DNA from: Arthrobacter sp. D5-1
Lineage (GTDB): Bacteria; Actinomycetota; Actinomycetes; Actinomycetales; Micrococcaceae
Direction: 5' to 3'
NCBI RefSeq assembly: GCF_017357425.1
Contig: NZ_CP014571.1
Span: 124,001 to 188,000, forward strand
DNA length: 64,000 bases
Shown: piece after piece, positions 16,615 through 24,450 of the stretch
Position numbering within the stretch: position 1 is the stretch's first letter
Layout: every line of letters starts with the position of its first letter
The notes under the pieces: generated by a model
The model's database searches: none
The model's input: only the letters and a program-made list of their open reading frames with translations
Told to the model about the DNA's origin: nothing
Position numbers and translations under genes: made by a program

Positions 16615-17463
16615 TCAGACTTGGCGTGCGCGCAGATTTCCTAGGGCAAGTGACACGGCTGACCAAGCGGCGAGAACCAAGAGGGCTACGAGTGGGTATT
16701 GAAGGGTTCCCGGGTCAGTGTTGGTGGTTGATCTCGCTGCTGTGAGCAGCGCACCGGGGAAGTATGCGGCTAGTTTCTCGGCCCAGGCGATTCCCATGAG
16801 ACTGGCTGATGCCAAGACTATGGGAACGCCCCACATGAGACCCATGAAGGAAAAAATTGAGCCCGCCCCGGAACGGGTAAGGTATCCCAGCCCGGTCCCG
16901 AATACGGACAACAGTCCTGCCGCCAGCGCAGCTGCTGCTACTGAGCCCCAGAGCTCGGGGTTTAGGATTGTGCGGTCGTAGTCGGAGCCGACGATGAGGG
17001 CTGTGATGCCCAGGGAAATGAGGCAGGCCAGGGCTGCGGTGCCGAATGCGATGAGGAAGCCGACGGTAGTTTTGGCCAGAAGAGTCTGCCCGCGTTTTGG
17101 CGCGAGGGTGTTGGTGAAGTTGATGCTTCCATGGGTGTATTCGGTGGTGATGGCGAGGATGGCTGCTATGACAAGGAATACGGACCCCAGTTCGACTCCC
17201 GCAGTCGGGGCCACGGCCACCGTTTCGGCAATGCTGGTTTGGCTGATGTTTTCGGAGCCGTCCGCGAGGGCCTTGATCGCCCATGCCGTGATGGTACTGG
17301 TGGCGATGGTGAGGACGAAACTAAGGATCAGCAGAACTCTGATGGCTGTGAGTGAGAGGTATTTCTTGAGTTCCGCTTGGAGCAGCCAGGCGAAGCGTTG
17401 GGGCAGCAGGACCCCGGCGGATGTCAGGCTGATGGGCGCTTGACTGGTTGTTTGGCTAGACAT
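16615..17463 (-). CDS. ABC-2 type transporter permease
   Basis: 282 residues with about six membrane helices, starting with a cytoplasmic LLQAELKKYLSLTAIRVLL segment typical of ABC-2 permeases. A periplasmic-side loop after helix 1 is short, as in immunity-type (BcrB/LanF-like) exporters. Its start overlaps the end of the ATPase gene by 8 bp, so the two are translationally coupled. Together with the ATPase it probably exports, or expels from the membrane, the bacteriocin encoded at 22432. That link is inference from gene order. Confidence 0.85.
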   Translation of the reverse strand: MSSQTTSQAPISLTSAGVLLPQRFAWLLQAELKKYLSLTAIRVLLILSFVLTIATSTITAWAIKALADGSENISQTSIAETVAVAPTAGVELGSVFLVIAAILAITTEYTHGSINFTNTLAPKRGQTLLAKTTVGFLIAFGTAALACLISLGITALIVGSDYDRTILNPELWGSVAAAALAAGLLSVFGTGLGYLTRSGAGSIFSFMGLMWGVPIVLASASLMGIAWAEKLAAYFPGALLTAARSTTNTDPGTLQYPLVALLVLAAWSAVSLALGNLRARQV

Positions 17464-18367
17464 GGCTTGCCACGTCCTCTCTGGCGTTCGTGTGTTGTGT
17501 CATCTGGCGGTACACGGATTCCAGTGACACTCTTTCGTTGCGGAGTTCATCCAGGAGAACGCCGGCGTCTCTGGCCTTCGTAAATACTTCGCGTGTGGAG
17601 GTGTCGTAGATCGCAAGCCCGTCATTGGTGTTGGGAAGGTGTTCTACGAGGTCTCCGGGAAATGCAGCTGCGAGGCTTCGTGGGTCATTTGCGCGGACGA
17701 TGACTTTGCTTCGGGCAAGTTTTTGGAGGCCGCTGAGATCGGTATCGGTGAGGATTCTGCCTTGGTGGAGGATCACGATCCTGTCGGCTGTCAGTTCCAT
17801 TTCGGACATCAAGTGTGATGACAAAAGGATCGCTGAGCCTTCGGAGGCGAGTTTCTGTGCGAGTTCCCGGAACCAGATGATGCCGTCCGGATCCAGTCCA
17901 TTGATGGGTTCGTCGAAAATGTAATTTGTGGGCCTGCCCAGCAGTGCCAGGCCGAGCCCGAGACGCTGCCGCATTCCCAGGGAGAGTTCCCTGACTCTCC
18001 GTCGCGGCACTGAGCCGAGTCCGACTTCTTCGAGCATTGTTTTGACGTTGGCGGAGCTGACGCCGAGGCTCTTGGCCACCACCTCAGCCTGGTGCTGGAT
18101 GCTGAGGCCGGGAATGAGCCATCTGGTGTCCAGAAGGGACCCAACTGTTCGGAACGGGTTGCTCAGCTGTGGATAAGGGGTTCCATCGATTGATGTTGAT
18201 CCTGCGTCGGGTTGTTCGAGGCCGAGTATTGCCCTCATGGTGGTCGTTTTTCCAGCACCGTTAGGGCCGAGAAACCCGGTGATTTTGCCTTGTTCGACAG
18301 TGAAGGACACGTCAGTCAGGACTTTGTTGGGCCCGTAGGACTTACTGAGGGATTGGACAGTGATCAT
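17456..18367 (-). CDS. ABC transporter ATP-binding protein
   Basis: 303 residues from ATG 18367. Walker A GPNGAGKTT, signature LSLGMRQRLG, Walker B YIFDEPINGLD and the H-loop SSHLMSE are all intact. It has the CcmA-type architecture with a C-terminal extension of about 80 residues, as in bacitracin and lantibiotic immunity exporters. The start overlaps the 3' end of the disrupted YdbT-like gene by 26 bp, which shows they were one operon. The insertion in that upstream gene may reduce its transcription. Confidence 0.9.
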   Translation of the reverse strand: MITVQSLSKSYGPNKVLTDVSFTVEQGKITGFLGPNGAGKTTTMRAILGLEQPDAGSTSIDGTPYPQLSNPFRTVGSLLDTRWLIPGLSIQHQAEVVAKSLGVSSANVKTMLEEVGLGSVPRRRVRELSLGMRQRLGLGLALLGRPTNYIFDEPINGLDPDGIIWFRELAQKLASEGSAILLSSHLMSEMELTADRIVILHQGRILTDTDLSGLQKLARSKVIVRANDPRSLAAAFPGDLVEHLPNTNDGLAIYDTSTREVFTKARDAGVLLDELRNERVSLESVYRQMTQHTNAREDVASHV

Positions 18368-19746
18368 ATGTAGGCCTTGTCTGTACGGACGTCGGGACGG
18401 GTGAATGTTCGGGGCCGAGGGCAGGTTCCAGTGCATTCAGCAGCGCTGTTGCCTGCCGGCGTTGTAGCAGGAGGGCAAAGCTCCTGGGCAATTGGCCTCC
18501 GTCTTTGAAGGAGACGGTCACTTTGGAGGGCAGGAAGCGAATCGGCGGTTGCGTTGATTTGAGGGCAACAATGTTCCGCGAATCGAAGATCCAGTGCCGG
18601 CTTGTCCAGAGCCCCCAGCCCAGGTGGATCTGGCTGTTCACGGCGGAAACTCTAAGGGTCCGGTGTGTGCGGTTTACCGATGCCGCGGTGAGCAGTGCAA
18701 TAGCCGCGATCCCTCCGTAGCGTGCGAAGGGCACTGAATCTGTTAGGGCGGCAAGCGTTAGGGCCGCTATCAGTCCTATGGACAGTTTGGTCGTCACCAG
18801 AACCAACGAAATCCCGACGTTCGACCTGGCCGTTATCAGTGGTGACTTCAAGTCGAAACGCGGGAGGTACAGGCGGACGTGGGAGTCAACGTCGCGGCGG
18901 GAGAGGACGGGGAACACGATTCTTCGGCGGTTGCTGTCTGTCCTGGAGCGTGAGGTGACGGAAATTCTATGCAGGCCGCTGATCCGCATGAAGAGGTTTT
19001 GGTCGATATGGAGGGTATCCACGTCAGAGGTCTTTATCTGGTACTTCTGGGTGGTGAAGAAGCCCCGGGAGACGTTGAGGCTGTCTTCGGCGGATGCGAT
19101 GCGGAATTTGCCGTAAATGAGACATGTCAGTCCATAGCCGTAGGCCACTGCCACGACGAGAAAGACCGTGAGTACGCCGAGCTGCGCCCCGAGGCCGATC
19201 CCGGCATAAACCTTCTCCAGTTCCTGGGGCACAGGGAGCGTGATTACTTCGCCAAGTCGGTTGTAGAGACCGTAAAGCACCGGAACAAGCAGCAGGTACT
19301 TGCCATAAGTGATGGATATGGCAAGCATCTTTCCAGGAGTCAGCTTGAAGTCGATGGCTTTGCCCTCGGCTTCAGGTTCCCGGTGTTCTGCGGCCGGGGA
19401 GGAGACCTTCTCGGGCTCGGTGTCGGTGGGTGCTTTTGCTTCCGGTGGCGGAAGTGTCACGCCGGTCAGGGTGAGCAGTTCGCTCAGTTGGGGTGATGTG
19501 AGGGCATGGAATTCGAGAGCTTCATGCCCCGCCGATTTGGTCTCGATGCTGAGGTGGTGGACGCCGGTTATGCGCTCATACCTGTCTTGTCGGACGTCGG
19601 CACCTACGAGTGAAACGAGCGGTACGCGGAGTACATTGCCGAACAAGAGACCGGTTCGGTACACGAGGGTGTTGTCCTCTACTCGCCAACGAACGGAAAT
19701 CCAGGTCGAGAACAGCAGACTTAGGCGGGTCAAACCGTAGTAGACG

Positions 19747-21193
19747 GGCTCTTCGCGGTTGATGGTGAAACAGGTTCCGTGTCTTGAAATCTGAAGGGCT
19801 CGTAGCCCTGCTGTGATGGATGTTCTCTACGCATTCATCAAGAGTCAGGAGCTACGAGCCTTGAACGAGCCTACTTCGCCGCGCCCCGATGCTGCCACCG
19901 CCATTTTCAACCTGCCCGACTACCGGGTCACCGGCACCGAGGTCCTCGCCTTCGGGCAGCGACGGATCCGCGTCGTGGCCACCGCCGAGGCCGGCTGCCC
20001 GTCCTGCGGCGTGATCAGCACCCGCGTGCATTCACGCCGGTCACAACGCCTGCGTGACATCCCTGTCGCCGGCCCGGTCGAAGTGGTCTGGGCCAAGCGG
20101 AGGTTCTTCTGCGATGAGTACCTGTGCCCCCGCCGGACATTCACCGAGGAGACAGCCGAGGTACCGCGCCGGGCACGGTCCACCCGCCGGCTCCGTGAGG
20201 CCCTGGTGGCCGCCGTGATCGGTTCCGGGAGGGCCGCCGCCGAGGCTGCCTCTTCATTCGGTGTCTCGTGGTGGCTTGTCCAGCGGGCACTGGATTCCGC
20301 GGCGCTGACGCTGCCCGATGTCGATGCCCTGGCACCGCGGATGCTCGGCATCGATGAACACCGCTACCGGTCCGTGCGGTTCTTCCGCGACCCTGCCACG
20401 AAGGCCTGGAAACGCTACGAACCCTGGATGACCACCATCGTCGATCTCGACACCGGACAAGTCCTCGGGATCGTTGACGGCCGCGACAGCGAGGGGGTAG
20501 GAGACTGGCTGTTCGCCCGCCCGCTTCAGTGGCGGCTGGGCGTGCAGGTCGTTGCCATCGACCCCTCGGCGGCGTTCCGCAAGGCCCTGCGGATGTGGCT
20601 TCCACGCACCGCTGTCTCAGTCGACGCGTTCCACCTGGTCAAGCTCGGCAACGACATGCTCACCGAAGTCCGGCAACGACTCACCCAGCAGACCCATGGT
20701 CGGCGGGGGCGCTCCATCGATCCGGTCTGGGCCAACCGGCGACTGCTCCTGCGCGCCGGGGACACGCTCTCGGATCGGGCCCGGGACAGGCTCAGCAACG
20801 TGTTCGCGACCGACGATGTCACCGGGAAGCTGCAGGCCGCGTGGCTGGTCAAGGAACAGCTCCGGGCCCTGCTGACTACCGGCTCTCTTGCCGACGCTGC
20901 CGCCGCGAAGGACCGGCTGCAGGTCCTGGTCGAGCGAGCCGCGCAGCCGGAGACGAACCGGCTGTGGCGCACAATCTGCCGGTGGTGGAAAGAGATCGAA
21001 GTCCTCATTGTCACCGGTGCGACAACCGCGAAAGTGGAAGCCAACAACACCGCGATAAAACACATAAAGAGGACGGGTCGGGGATTCACCAACGCACGCA
21101 ACTACAAAACCCGTATCCTGTTGCGCAGTGCCGCCAGAACAGCGGCATGAACATCCCTCACGGCAGAACGTTCACCACGAACCGTGAAGAGCC
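19747..21193 (+). mobile_element. ISL3-family insertion sequence, complete
   Basis: 1447 bp. The left end GGCTCTTCGCGGTTGATGG and the reverse complement of the right end GGCTCTTCACGGTTCGTGG form terminal inverted repeats of about 24 bp. Both ends are flanked by the 8-bp target duplication AGTAGACG (19739-19746 and 21194-21201), the size expected for ISL3. It carries one transposase gene, read opposite to the operon it interrupts. The intact duplication and open transposase point to a recent insertion. Confidence 0.95.
19816..21150 (+). CDS. ISL3-family transposase
   Basis: 444 residues. An N-terminal zinc-ribbon (CPSCG near residue 57, then FFCDEYLC) is followed by a helix-turn-helix around FGVSWWLVQRALDS and the DDE domain: LGIDEHRYRS, DPSAAFRKAL with VDAFHLVKL, and a C-terminal Glu in KVEANNTAIKHIKRTGRGFTN. 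Length and motifs are typical of the family. ATG 19816 is used; a GTG 3 bases upstream is possible. The frame is undamaged. Confidence 0.93.
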   Translation: MDVLYAFIKSQELRALNEPTSPRPDAATAIFNLPDYRVTGTEVLAFGQRRIRVVATAEAGCPSCGVISTRVHSRRSQRLRDIPVAGPVEVVWAKRRFFCDEYLCPRRTFTEETAEVPRRARSTRRLREALVAAVIGSGRAAAEAASSFGVSWWLVQRALDSAALTLPDVDALAPRMLGIDEHRYRSVRFFRDPATKAWKRYEPWMTTIVDLDTGQVLGIVDGRDSEGVGDWLFARPLQWRLGVQVVAIDPSAAFRKALRMWLPRTAVSVDAFHLVKLGNDMLTEVRQRLTQQTHGRRGRSIDPVWANRRLLLRAGDTLSDRARDRLSNVFATDDVTGKLQAAWLVKEQLRALLTTGSLADAAAAKDRLQVLVERAAQPETNRLWRTICRWWKEIEVLIVTGATTAKVEANNTAIKHIKRTGRGFTNARNYKTRILLRSAARTAA

Positions 21194-21327
21194 AGTAGAC
21201 GCTGAAGATCACGACGCCGGTATGGACTGCGGCATGATCAAAACGCGAGTGCAGGGTCCAGAGGATCAGTGACATCACCACGGTTGGGATGAGGGCTTTA
21301 AACGCCCGGGCGAGAATCAGGCGAGGG

Positions 21328-21819
21328 CTATTCCGATGCCACATACTGCCCCGCTGAGCGGCTGACCAGGGTCTCTTCGATGTGCTCTATGACATCAGAC
21401 TTTAGACCCGGCACCGTGAATCGTTCCCCGAGTGTCCCTATTTGCAGAGATTCGAGCCCGTATTTGCGCAGGAGAGGCCCGCGTCGGACGTTCGTGTAGA
21501 GCACCTGGTGGTACGGGATCAGAATCCGCCGATACAAAAAACGGCCCGTGTGGATCTCGACACCACGCTCGGTGAGCGCGTACCGGAAATAACGGGCCCG
21601 CAGCGGGATCAGCCAAAGAAGGTCAACGGCAGTCAGCGCAACAGTCAGAGCCGCGGCGCAGACGGCCAGAACAAGCACGATGGAGGCCGGCGCCAGATAG
21701 CAGAGCAACGCCAGCAGGCAGAGGAAGACGCCCGCTGACGTGGTCGCCGCTGCACGCCAACATGACACGATGCCCGGATCCAACGTGTGGTCAGCCGGGA
21801 TATCCCCGTTCACCAGCAC
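21328..21819 (-). CDS. YdbS-like bPH2-domain membrane protein
   Basis: 163 residues: two adjacent membrane helices (residues about 25-70), then the bPH2 domain beginning RARYFRYALTERGVEIHTGR and continuing with RRILIPYHQVLYTNVRRGPLLRKYGLESL, the usual YdbS pattern. It is the first gene of the minus-strand operon facing the bacteriocin gene and overlaps the YdbT-like gene by 17 bp. YdbS/YdbT pairs are associated with resistance to, or export of, leaderless bacteriocins in Firmicutes, which is the basis of the inferred role here. Confidence 0.85.
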   Translation of the reverse strand: MLVNGDIPADHTLDPGIVSCWRAAATTSAGVFLCLLALLCYLAPASIVLVLAVCAAALTVALTAVDLLWLIPLRARYFRYALTERGVEIHTGRFLYRRILIPYHQVLYTNVRRGPLLRKYGLESLQIGTLGERFTVPGLKSDVIEHIEETLVSRSAGQYVASE

Positions 21820-22431
21820 GCTCCCGGGAGTGAGACGTGTACGGCCAGGCGGTCCACTACGCGTACAGGCAAGTTCCCGGACCTGACAGAGGCGCGAGAT
21901 GCGGGGCCGCGGTCAACGCCCACAGGTGCAGATGAGATGGAACCGGTGCGCGGCGTGTGGGACGCGCAGGAAGGAAGGCGCTGCAGCGGTAAATCCGCAG
22001 GGCAGCAAGAAGCTGTCACGATTACGATCCCCAATTCCTAACGTAAATAGCTAGTCGGAGCCTACACGCACTAAACGGTGAACCAAAACCAGAGGTAAAT
22101 CTCTAAATATCTCTTATTTCAAAAGTGTCAAGTCAAGCGGTAGGTGGAAAATTCCATGTAACAAAATCGATGCGGCGTCAAGTCATACGGAATTCGTAGA
22201 GAAGTGATCCGATGAATGAGGGGAACCTAAAAGGGTTTTACTAATGCACTTGCGAAAGCCGGTTCGATGCTGGTAGCTTCCGTAGTGGCTTGAGTCGAAG
22301 AATCGAATTGGGGGGTCGCCGAAGGGTGACATCGATTTTCGAAGGCGCGGTTCTTGTCATTCATTGGGGGATGAACGGCTAATTTCAAAACGGCACTTAG
22401 TCCTCCTATCAATCATGACGATAGGAACAAA
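21820..22431. other. Divergent control region between the PH/ABC operon and the bacteriocin gene
   Basis: 612 bp without a convincing gene, unusually AT-rich between about 22040 and 22440. It holds the motif CGCTTGACTTGACA on the minus strand and a second, weaker copy, ATGACTTGACG, at 22176-22186. A long leader precedes the bacteriocin ORF, whose ribosome site is ATAGGAAC. No confident -35/-10 pair was found for the bacteriocin gene; TTGTCA (22354) and TAATTT (22380) are 20 bp apart. Confidence 0.5.
22104..22139 (-). promoter_or_regulatory. Candidate promoter of the PH/ABC operon with shared CGCTTGACTTGACA motif
   Basis: On the minus strand CGCTTGACTTGACA (22126-22139) contains a TTGACA -35, followed after 16 nt by TATTTA (22104-22109). 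The same motif lies upstream of the secreted genes at 25601 (minus) and 26113 (plus). The start of transcription is not known. Confidence 0.5.
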
Positions 22432-22596
22432 ATGTTTGCAATTCTGCTTCGCGTTGCTCAGGCTGCCGCTCGCTACGGCCAGCGTGTCGTTGACTGGGTT
22501 TGGGCTAATTCCAGCCGCATCTACCAGTGGATCCGTGACGGTTTGGCTGTCGACGCCATCATCAACCGGATCCTCGAAATCCTGGGCATCAACTAG
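22432..22596 (+). CDS. Leaderless class II bacteriocin, lacticin Q/aureocin A53-like
   Basis: 54 residues from ATG 22432, with ribosome site ATAGGAAC 6-8 bases upstream. It has no signal peptide and no double-Gly leader. Compared from memory with lacticin Q, 21 of 50 aligned positions are identical without gaps: RYGQRVVDWVWANS against the KYG..AVQWAWAN block, a later I...W..G.A.D, and the ending ILEILGIN against ILGIK. Three Trp (22, 24, 33) sit at conserved sites; Arg replaces Lys and the net charge is only about +2. Such peptides fold as helical bundles and permeabilise membranes of related Gram-positives. The divergent bPH2/ABC operon supports the call. Activity is not shown. Confidence 0.85.
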   Translation: MFAILLRVAQAAARYGQRVVDWVWANSSRIYQWIRDGLAVDAIINRILEILGIN

Positions 22597-22606
22597 TCAC
22601 GTGTTT

Positions 22607-22678
22607 GGTCTGGAACTGCAGTCCAGACCTTGATGGGTGGGGGTGTCTCCGACGGCCGCGGAGGCACCGCCACCCATC
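22607..22678. terminator. Double hairpin terminator after the bacteriocin gene
   Basis: First hairpin: GGTCTGGA (22607-22614) with TCCAGACC (22622-22629). Second: GATGGGTGGGGGTGTCTCC (22632-22650) with GGAGGCACCGCCACCCATC (22660-22678), with a few mismatches. It lies between convergent genes and may serve both; the first could also stabilise the short bacteriocin mRNA. Confidence 0.7.
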
Positions 22679-22689
22679 TACTAGCGCCT

Positions 22690-22995
22690 CTAACTCAATG
22701 ACCTGCTCGCATTGACGCTGTCAATCCGGGCATTTTCGCTGTCAAGACGCTTCCGGTAAGACACCTGGCCGGACCACCAAATAACTAGCAGCCCGACCAT
22801 GACGACAACTGCGCTTATCCACGCCCCTGGCCCGGACAGAATGCCGTTGGCGGCCAGGATCACAGCGGCGATGAGCCAGAGGATCGGAATGATTGCTCCG
22901 AGGAACTTTTGCCGGCGGTTTGACAGGATAAACCGGTGCACTGCAGCAATGGCAATGAGGCAAAGAGTGGCTATCGTTGGATTAATGTTGTCCAT
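22690..22995 (-). CDS. Small membrane protein next to the bacteriocin gene
   Basis: 101 residues with three hydrophobic helices (PTIATLCLIAIAAVHRFIL, then FLGAIIPILWLIAAVILAA, then AWISAVVVMVGLLVIWW) and a charged tail (SYRKRLDSENARIDSVN). The start overlaps the DUF2089 gene by 14 bp, so the two are coupled. No family is recognised. Location and topology make it a candidate immunity protein for the bacteriocin, or simply the target of the DUF2089 protein. Confidence 0.72.
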   Translation of the reverse strand: MDNINPTIATLCLIAIAAVHRFILSNRRQKFLGAIIPILWLIAAVILAANGILSGPGAWISAVVVMVGLLVIWWSGQVSYRKRLDSENARIDSVNASRSLS

Positions 22996-23284
22996 AATTT
23001 CCCCCTGATTGTTTATGGTGCAATTCTATTATGCGCTTGGCAGCATCACGGGTTATGCGTCCTTCGATGGCCATGGCAAAAACTTTCTGTGAGAACTCAT
23101 CAACGCTCGTGCTCTCGGCTACCTGTATTTTCTCGATGATCTTGTCCAAGCGGCTACGCACTGTCGGGTATGAGACGCCGTATTCAGAGGCCAAGGCCTT
23201 AAGGGAGCCGGAGTGAAGAATCATGGATCTGATGAAGCCGAGGTCGCTCTCGCTCAACTCGTCCATCCACGCGTTGGTCTCCAT
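22982..23284 (-). CDS. DUF2089-like helix-turn-helix regulator
   Basis: 100 residues. ELSESDLGFIRSMILHSGSL and ALASEYGVSYPTVRSRLDKI are the DUF2089 helix-turn-helix; the C-terminal helix pair (FAMAIEGRITRDAAKRIIEL) is also typical. The protein is probably DNA-binding. ATG 23284 is chosen because a TTGAAT-N17-TAACAT promoter ends 7 nt before it; the upstream in-frame extension would run through that promoter. It is co-transcribed with the three-helix membrane protein. A role in controlling the bacteriocin locus is plausible but only inferred. Confidence 0.82.
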   Translation of the reverse strand: METNAWMDELSESDLGFIRSMILHSGSLKALASEYGVSYPTVRSRLDKIIEKIQVAESTSVDEFSQKVFAMAIEGRITRDAAKRIIELHHKQSGGNYGQH

Positions 23285-23291
23285 GTGAATA

Positions 23292-23320
23292 ATGTTAAAG
23301 CCATCTTTAATATTATTCAA
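23292..23320 (-). promoter_or_regulatory. Sigma-A-like promoter of the DUF2089 operon, leaderless
   Basis: Minus strand: TTGAAT (23315-23320), 17-bp spacer, TAACAT (23292-23297), then 7 nt to ATG 23284. The spacing is ideal and there is no room for a ribosome site, so the mRNA is probably leaderless. Confidence 0.65.
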
Positions 23321-23514
23321 GTCCCGAGTTGTGCCTGCCCACCTCCAAGCAGGCAGGATGTCCTCTGCTCGGCGCAACTATCAGGTGCTGTGGGGTTGCA
23401 GGCCCGTGCATGGGTCCAGTACCGGACCCCGGCTCGACGGGTGCGACATCGGCGGAACCTAGAGTCTATTCGATTTGCGTCGCTCAATGTAGGTCCGGCG
23501 TCTCTGATCGGGAA

Positions 23515-23542
23515 GTGTCCCAATTCCAAGGAAGTGGAACAC
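23515..23542. repeat. Dispersed near-palindrome, copy 2
   Basis: Left arm GTGTCCCAATTCC and right arm GGAAGTGGAACAC around AA. It separates the DUF2089 unit from the acetyltransferase gene. Confidence 0.75.
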
Positions 23543-23583
23543 CGAAACCACGGCAGGGCAGCGAGGTCTGCGTAGCGTGATTC

Positions 23584-24126
23584 CTAGCGAGCAGGAAGGC
23601 GCGAGTACATGTACATGTCCTTGCGCTGGCCGCCAATCTCTAGCCAGCTCCTCATCGTCCCTTCCCGTACGAACCCGCTGCGCTCGGCTGCGCGCCAGGA
23701 GCCCTCATTCCAAGGCTCGACGTAGAGTTCCAATCGATGAATCCCGGGTTGCGCAAGACCCCAGGCGGCGAGGGCACCTAAAGCAGAGGAAGCAGCTCCC
23801 TTCCCCCGATGACTTGGCGCCACCCAATAGCCAATGCTCGCCCGGCCTTGGCTGAGGTTCTTCAGCCACAGCCCGATTTGGCCAACCGCCTGATCAGAGG
23901 AGGGATCAGCAATAGCGAAGGAGTACCCGGTGCCATCAACTAAGCGTTGGTGCTGTCTTTCGATGAAGGCCAGAGCTGCCTGGCGTGAACCGCTGGCGGG
24001 GACCGTCGTGATGGCAGGAATTAGTGGATCGCTCGAGGCTTCCTGGACCACAGGAACATCGGCTGCCGTAAATGGGCGGAGCCTGTAAGGGGGCGCAACG
24101 AGTACAGGCTGCTCCAGAGGATTCAT
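23584..24126 (-). CDS. GNAT N-acetyltransferase (RimJ/RimL type)
   Basis: 180 residues. It transfers an acetyl group from acetyl-CoA to an amine, in this subgroup often a protein N terminus or an antibiotic. Seen: YRLRPFTAADVP at the N terminus, IGYWVAPSHRGKGAASSALG near residue 100 (the acetyl-CoA binding R/QxxGxA-like loop) and LELYVEPWNEGSWRAAERSGF, the RimJ/RimL signature. TAGAGT (minus strand, 24133-24138) lies 6 nt before the ATG, which points to a leaderless mRNA. The gene sits alone between two copies of the dispersed palindrome. Confidence 0.9.
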   Translation of the reverse strand: MNPLEQPVLVAPPYRLRPFTAADVPVVQEASSDPLIPAITTVPASGSRQAALAFIERQHQRLVDGTGYSFAIADPSSDQAVGQIGLWLKNLSQGRASIGYWVAPSHRGKGAASSALGALAAWGLAQPGIHRLELYVEPWNEGSWRAAERSGFVREGTMRSWLEIGGQRKDMYMYSRLPAR

Positions 24127-24181
24127 CCTCAGACTCTACGCGGAGCCCCCGGGCAGCGGGGGAGATACCGAAACTGCCACC

Positions 24182-24207
24182 GTCCCACGTCCAAGGAAAT
24201 GGGATAC
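24182..24207. repeat. Dispersed near-palindrome, copy 3
   Basis: Left arm GTCCCACGTCC and right arm GGAAATGGGATAC around AA. More diverged than copies 2, 4 and 8. Confidence 0.6.
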
Positions 24208-24261
24208 CGTCTTTCCCTTTGGTGGCGACAGGTGATCCGTCTGCGCCAGGAGGAAAAAGAC

Positions 24262-24302
24262 AAGCAGAAGGAGGAGGCCTCGGAGGCCTCCTCCTTCTGC
24301 TT
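24262..24302. terminator. Strong hairpin terminator
   Basis: AAGCAGAAGGAGGAGGCCT (24262-24280) pairs perfectly over 19 bp with AGGCCTCCTCCTTCTGCTT (24284-24302), loop CGG. Probably terminates the minus-strand unit 25601-24451. Confidence 0.75.
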
Positions 24303-24450
24303 AGGCGGATCTGGTTTAGAAGAAAACGAAGAGTCCTAACCGAATACGCGATATGCGAGTGTGCGTATCGGCATCAGGGGTTGAACGATGAGCTCTCGTC
24401 CGGGGCTGGTGCCGTTATGGGTTTCGACCGCGATCGCATGTTGGTCAGTG

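Larger units (their letters stand above)
18342..21344 (-). pseudogene. YdbT-like bPH2 membrane protein, split by an ISL3 element
   Basis: The N-terminal part (21344 to 21202) encodes RNSPRLILARAFKALIP, a membrane segment and HTGVVIFSVYW. The C-terminal part resumes at 19738 as GLTRLSLLFSTWISVRWRVE. Deleting 19747-21201 (the element plus one 8-bp duplication) joins them in frame as IFSVYYGLTRL, a protein of 515 residues. Visible are three PH-like (bPH2, PF03703) stretches, each with the W..ED..L..R.G pattern, and four or more membrane helices, as in B. subtilis YdbT. The start overlaps the YdbS-like gene by 17 bp. Proteins of this family recur in leaderless-bacteriocin clusters, where they are tied to export or immunity. 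Confidence 0.85.
24127..24450. other. Intergenic stretch between the acetyltransferase and the secreted-protein unit
   Basis: About 324 bp with no gene. It carries the leaderless promoter of the acetyltransferase, palindrome copy 3 and a strong terminator hairpin. Nothing is recognised in 24303-24450. Confidence 0.5.

Noticed and set aside
22354..22385. TTGTCA and TAATTT as the bacteriocin promoter
   Set aside because: The spacer is 20 bp, too long for a normal promoter, so I did not call it.
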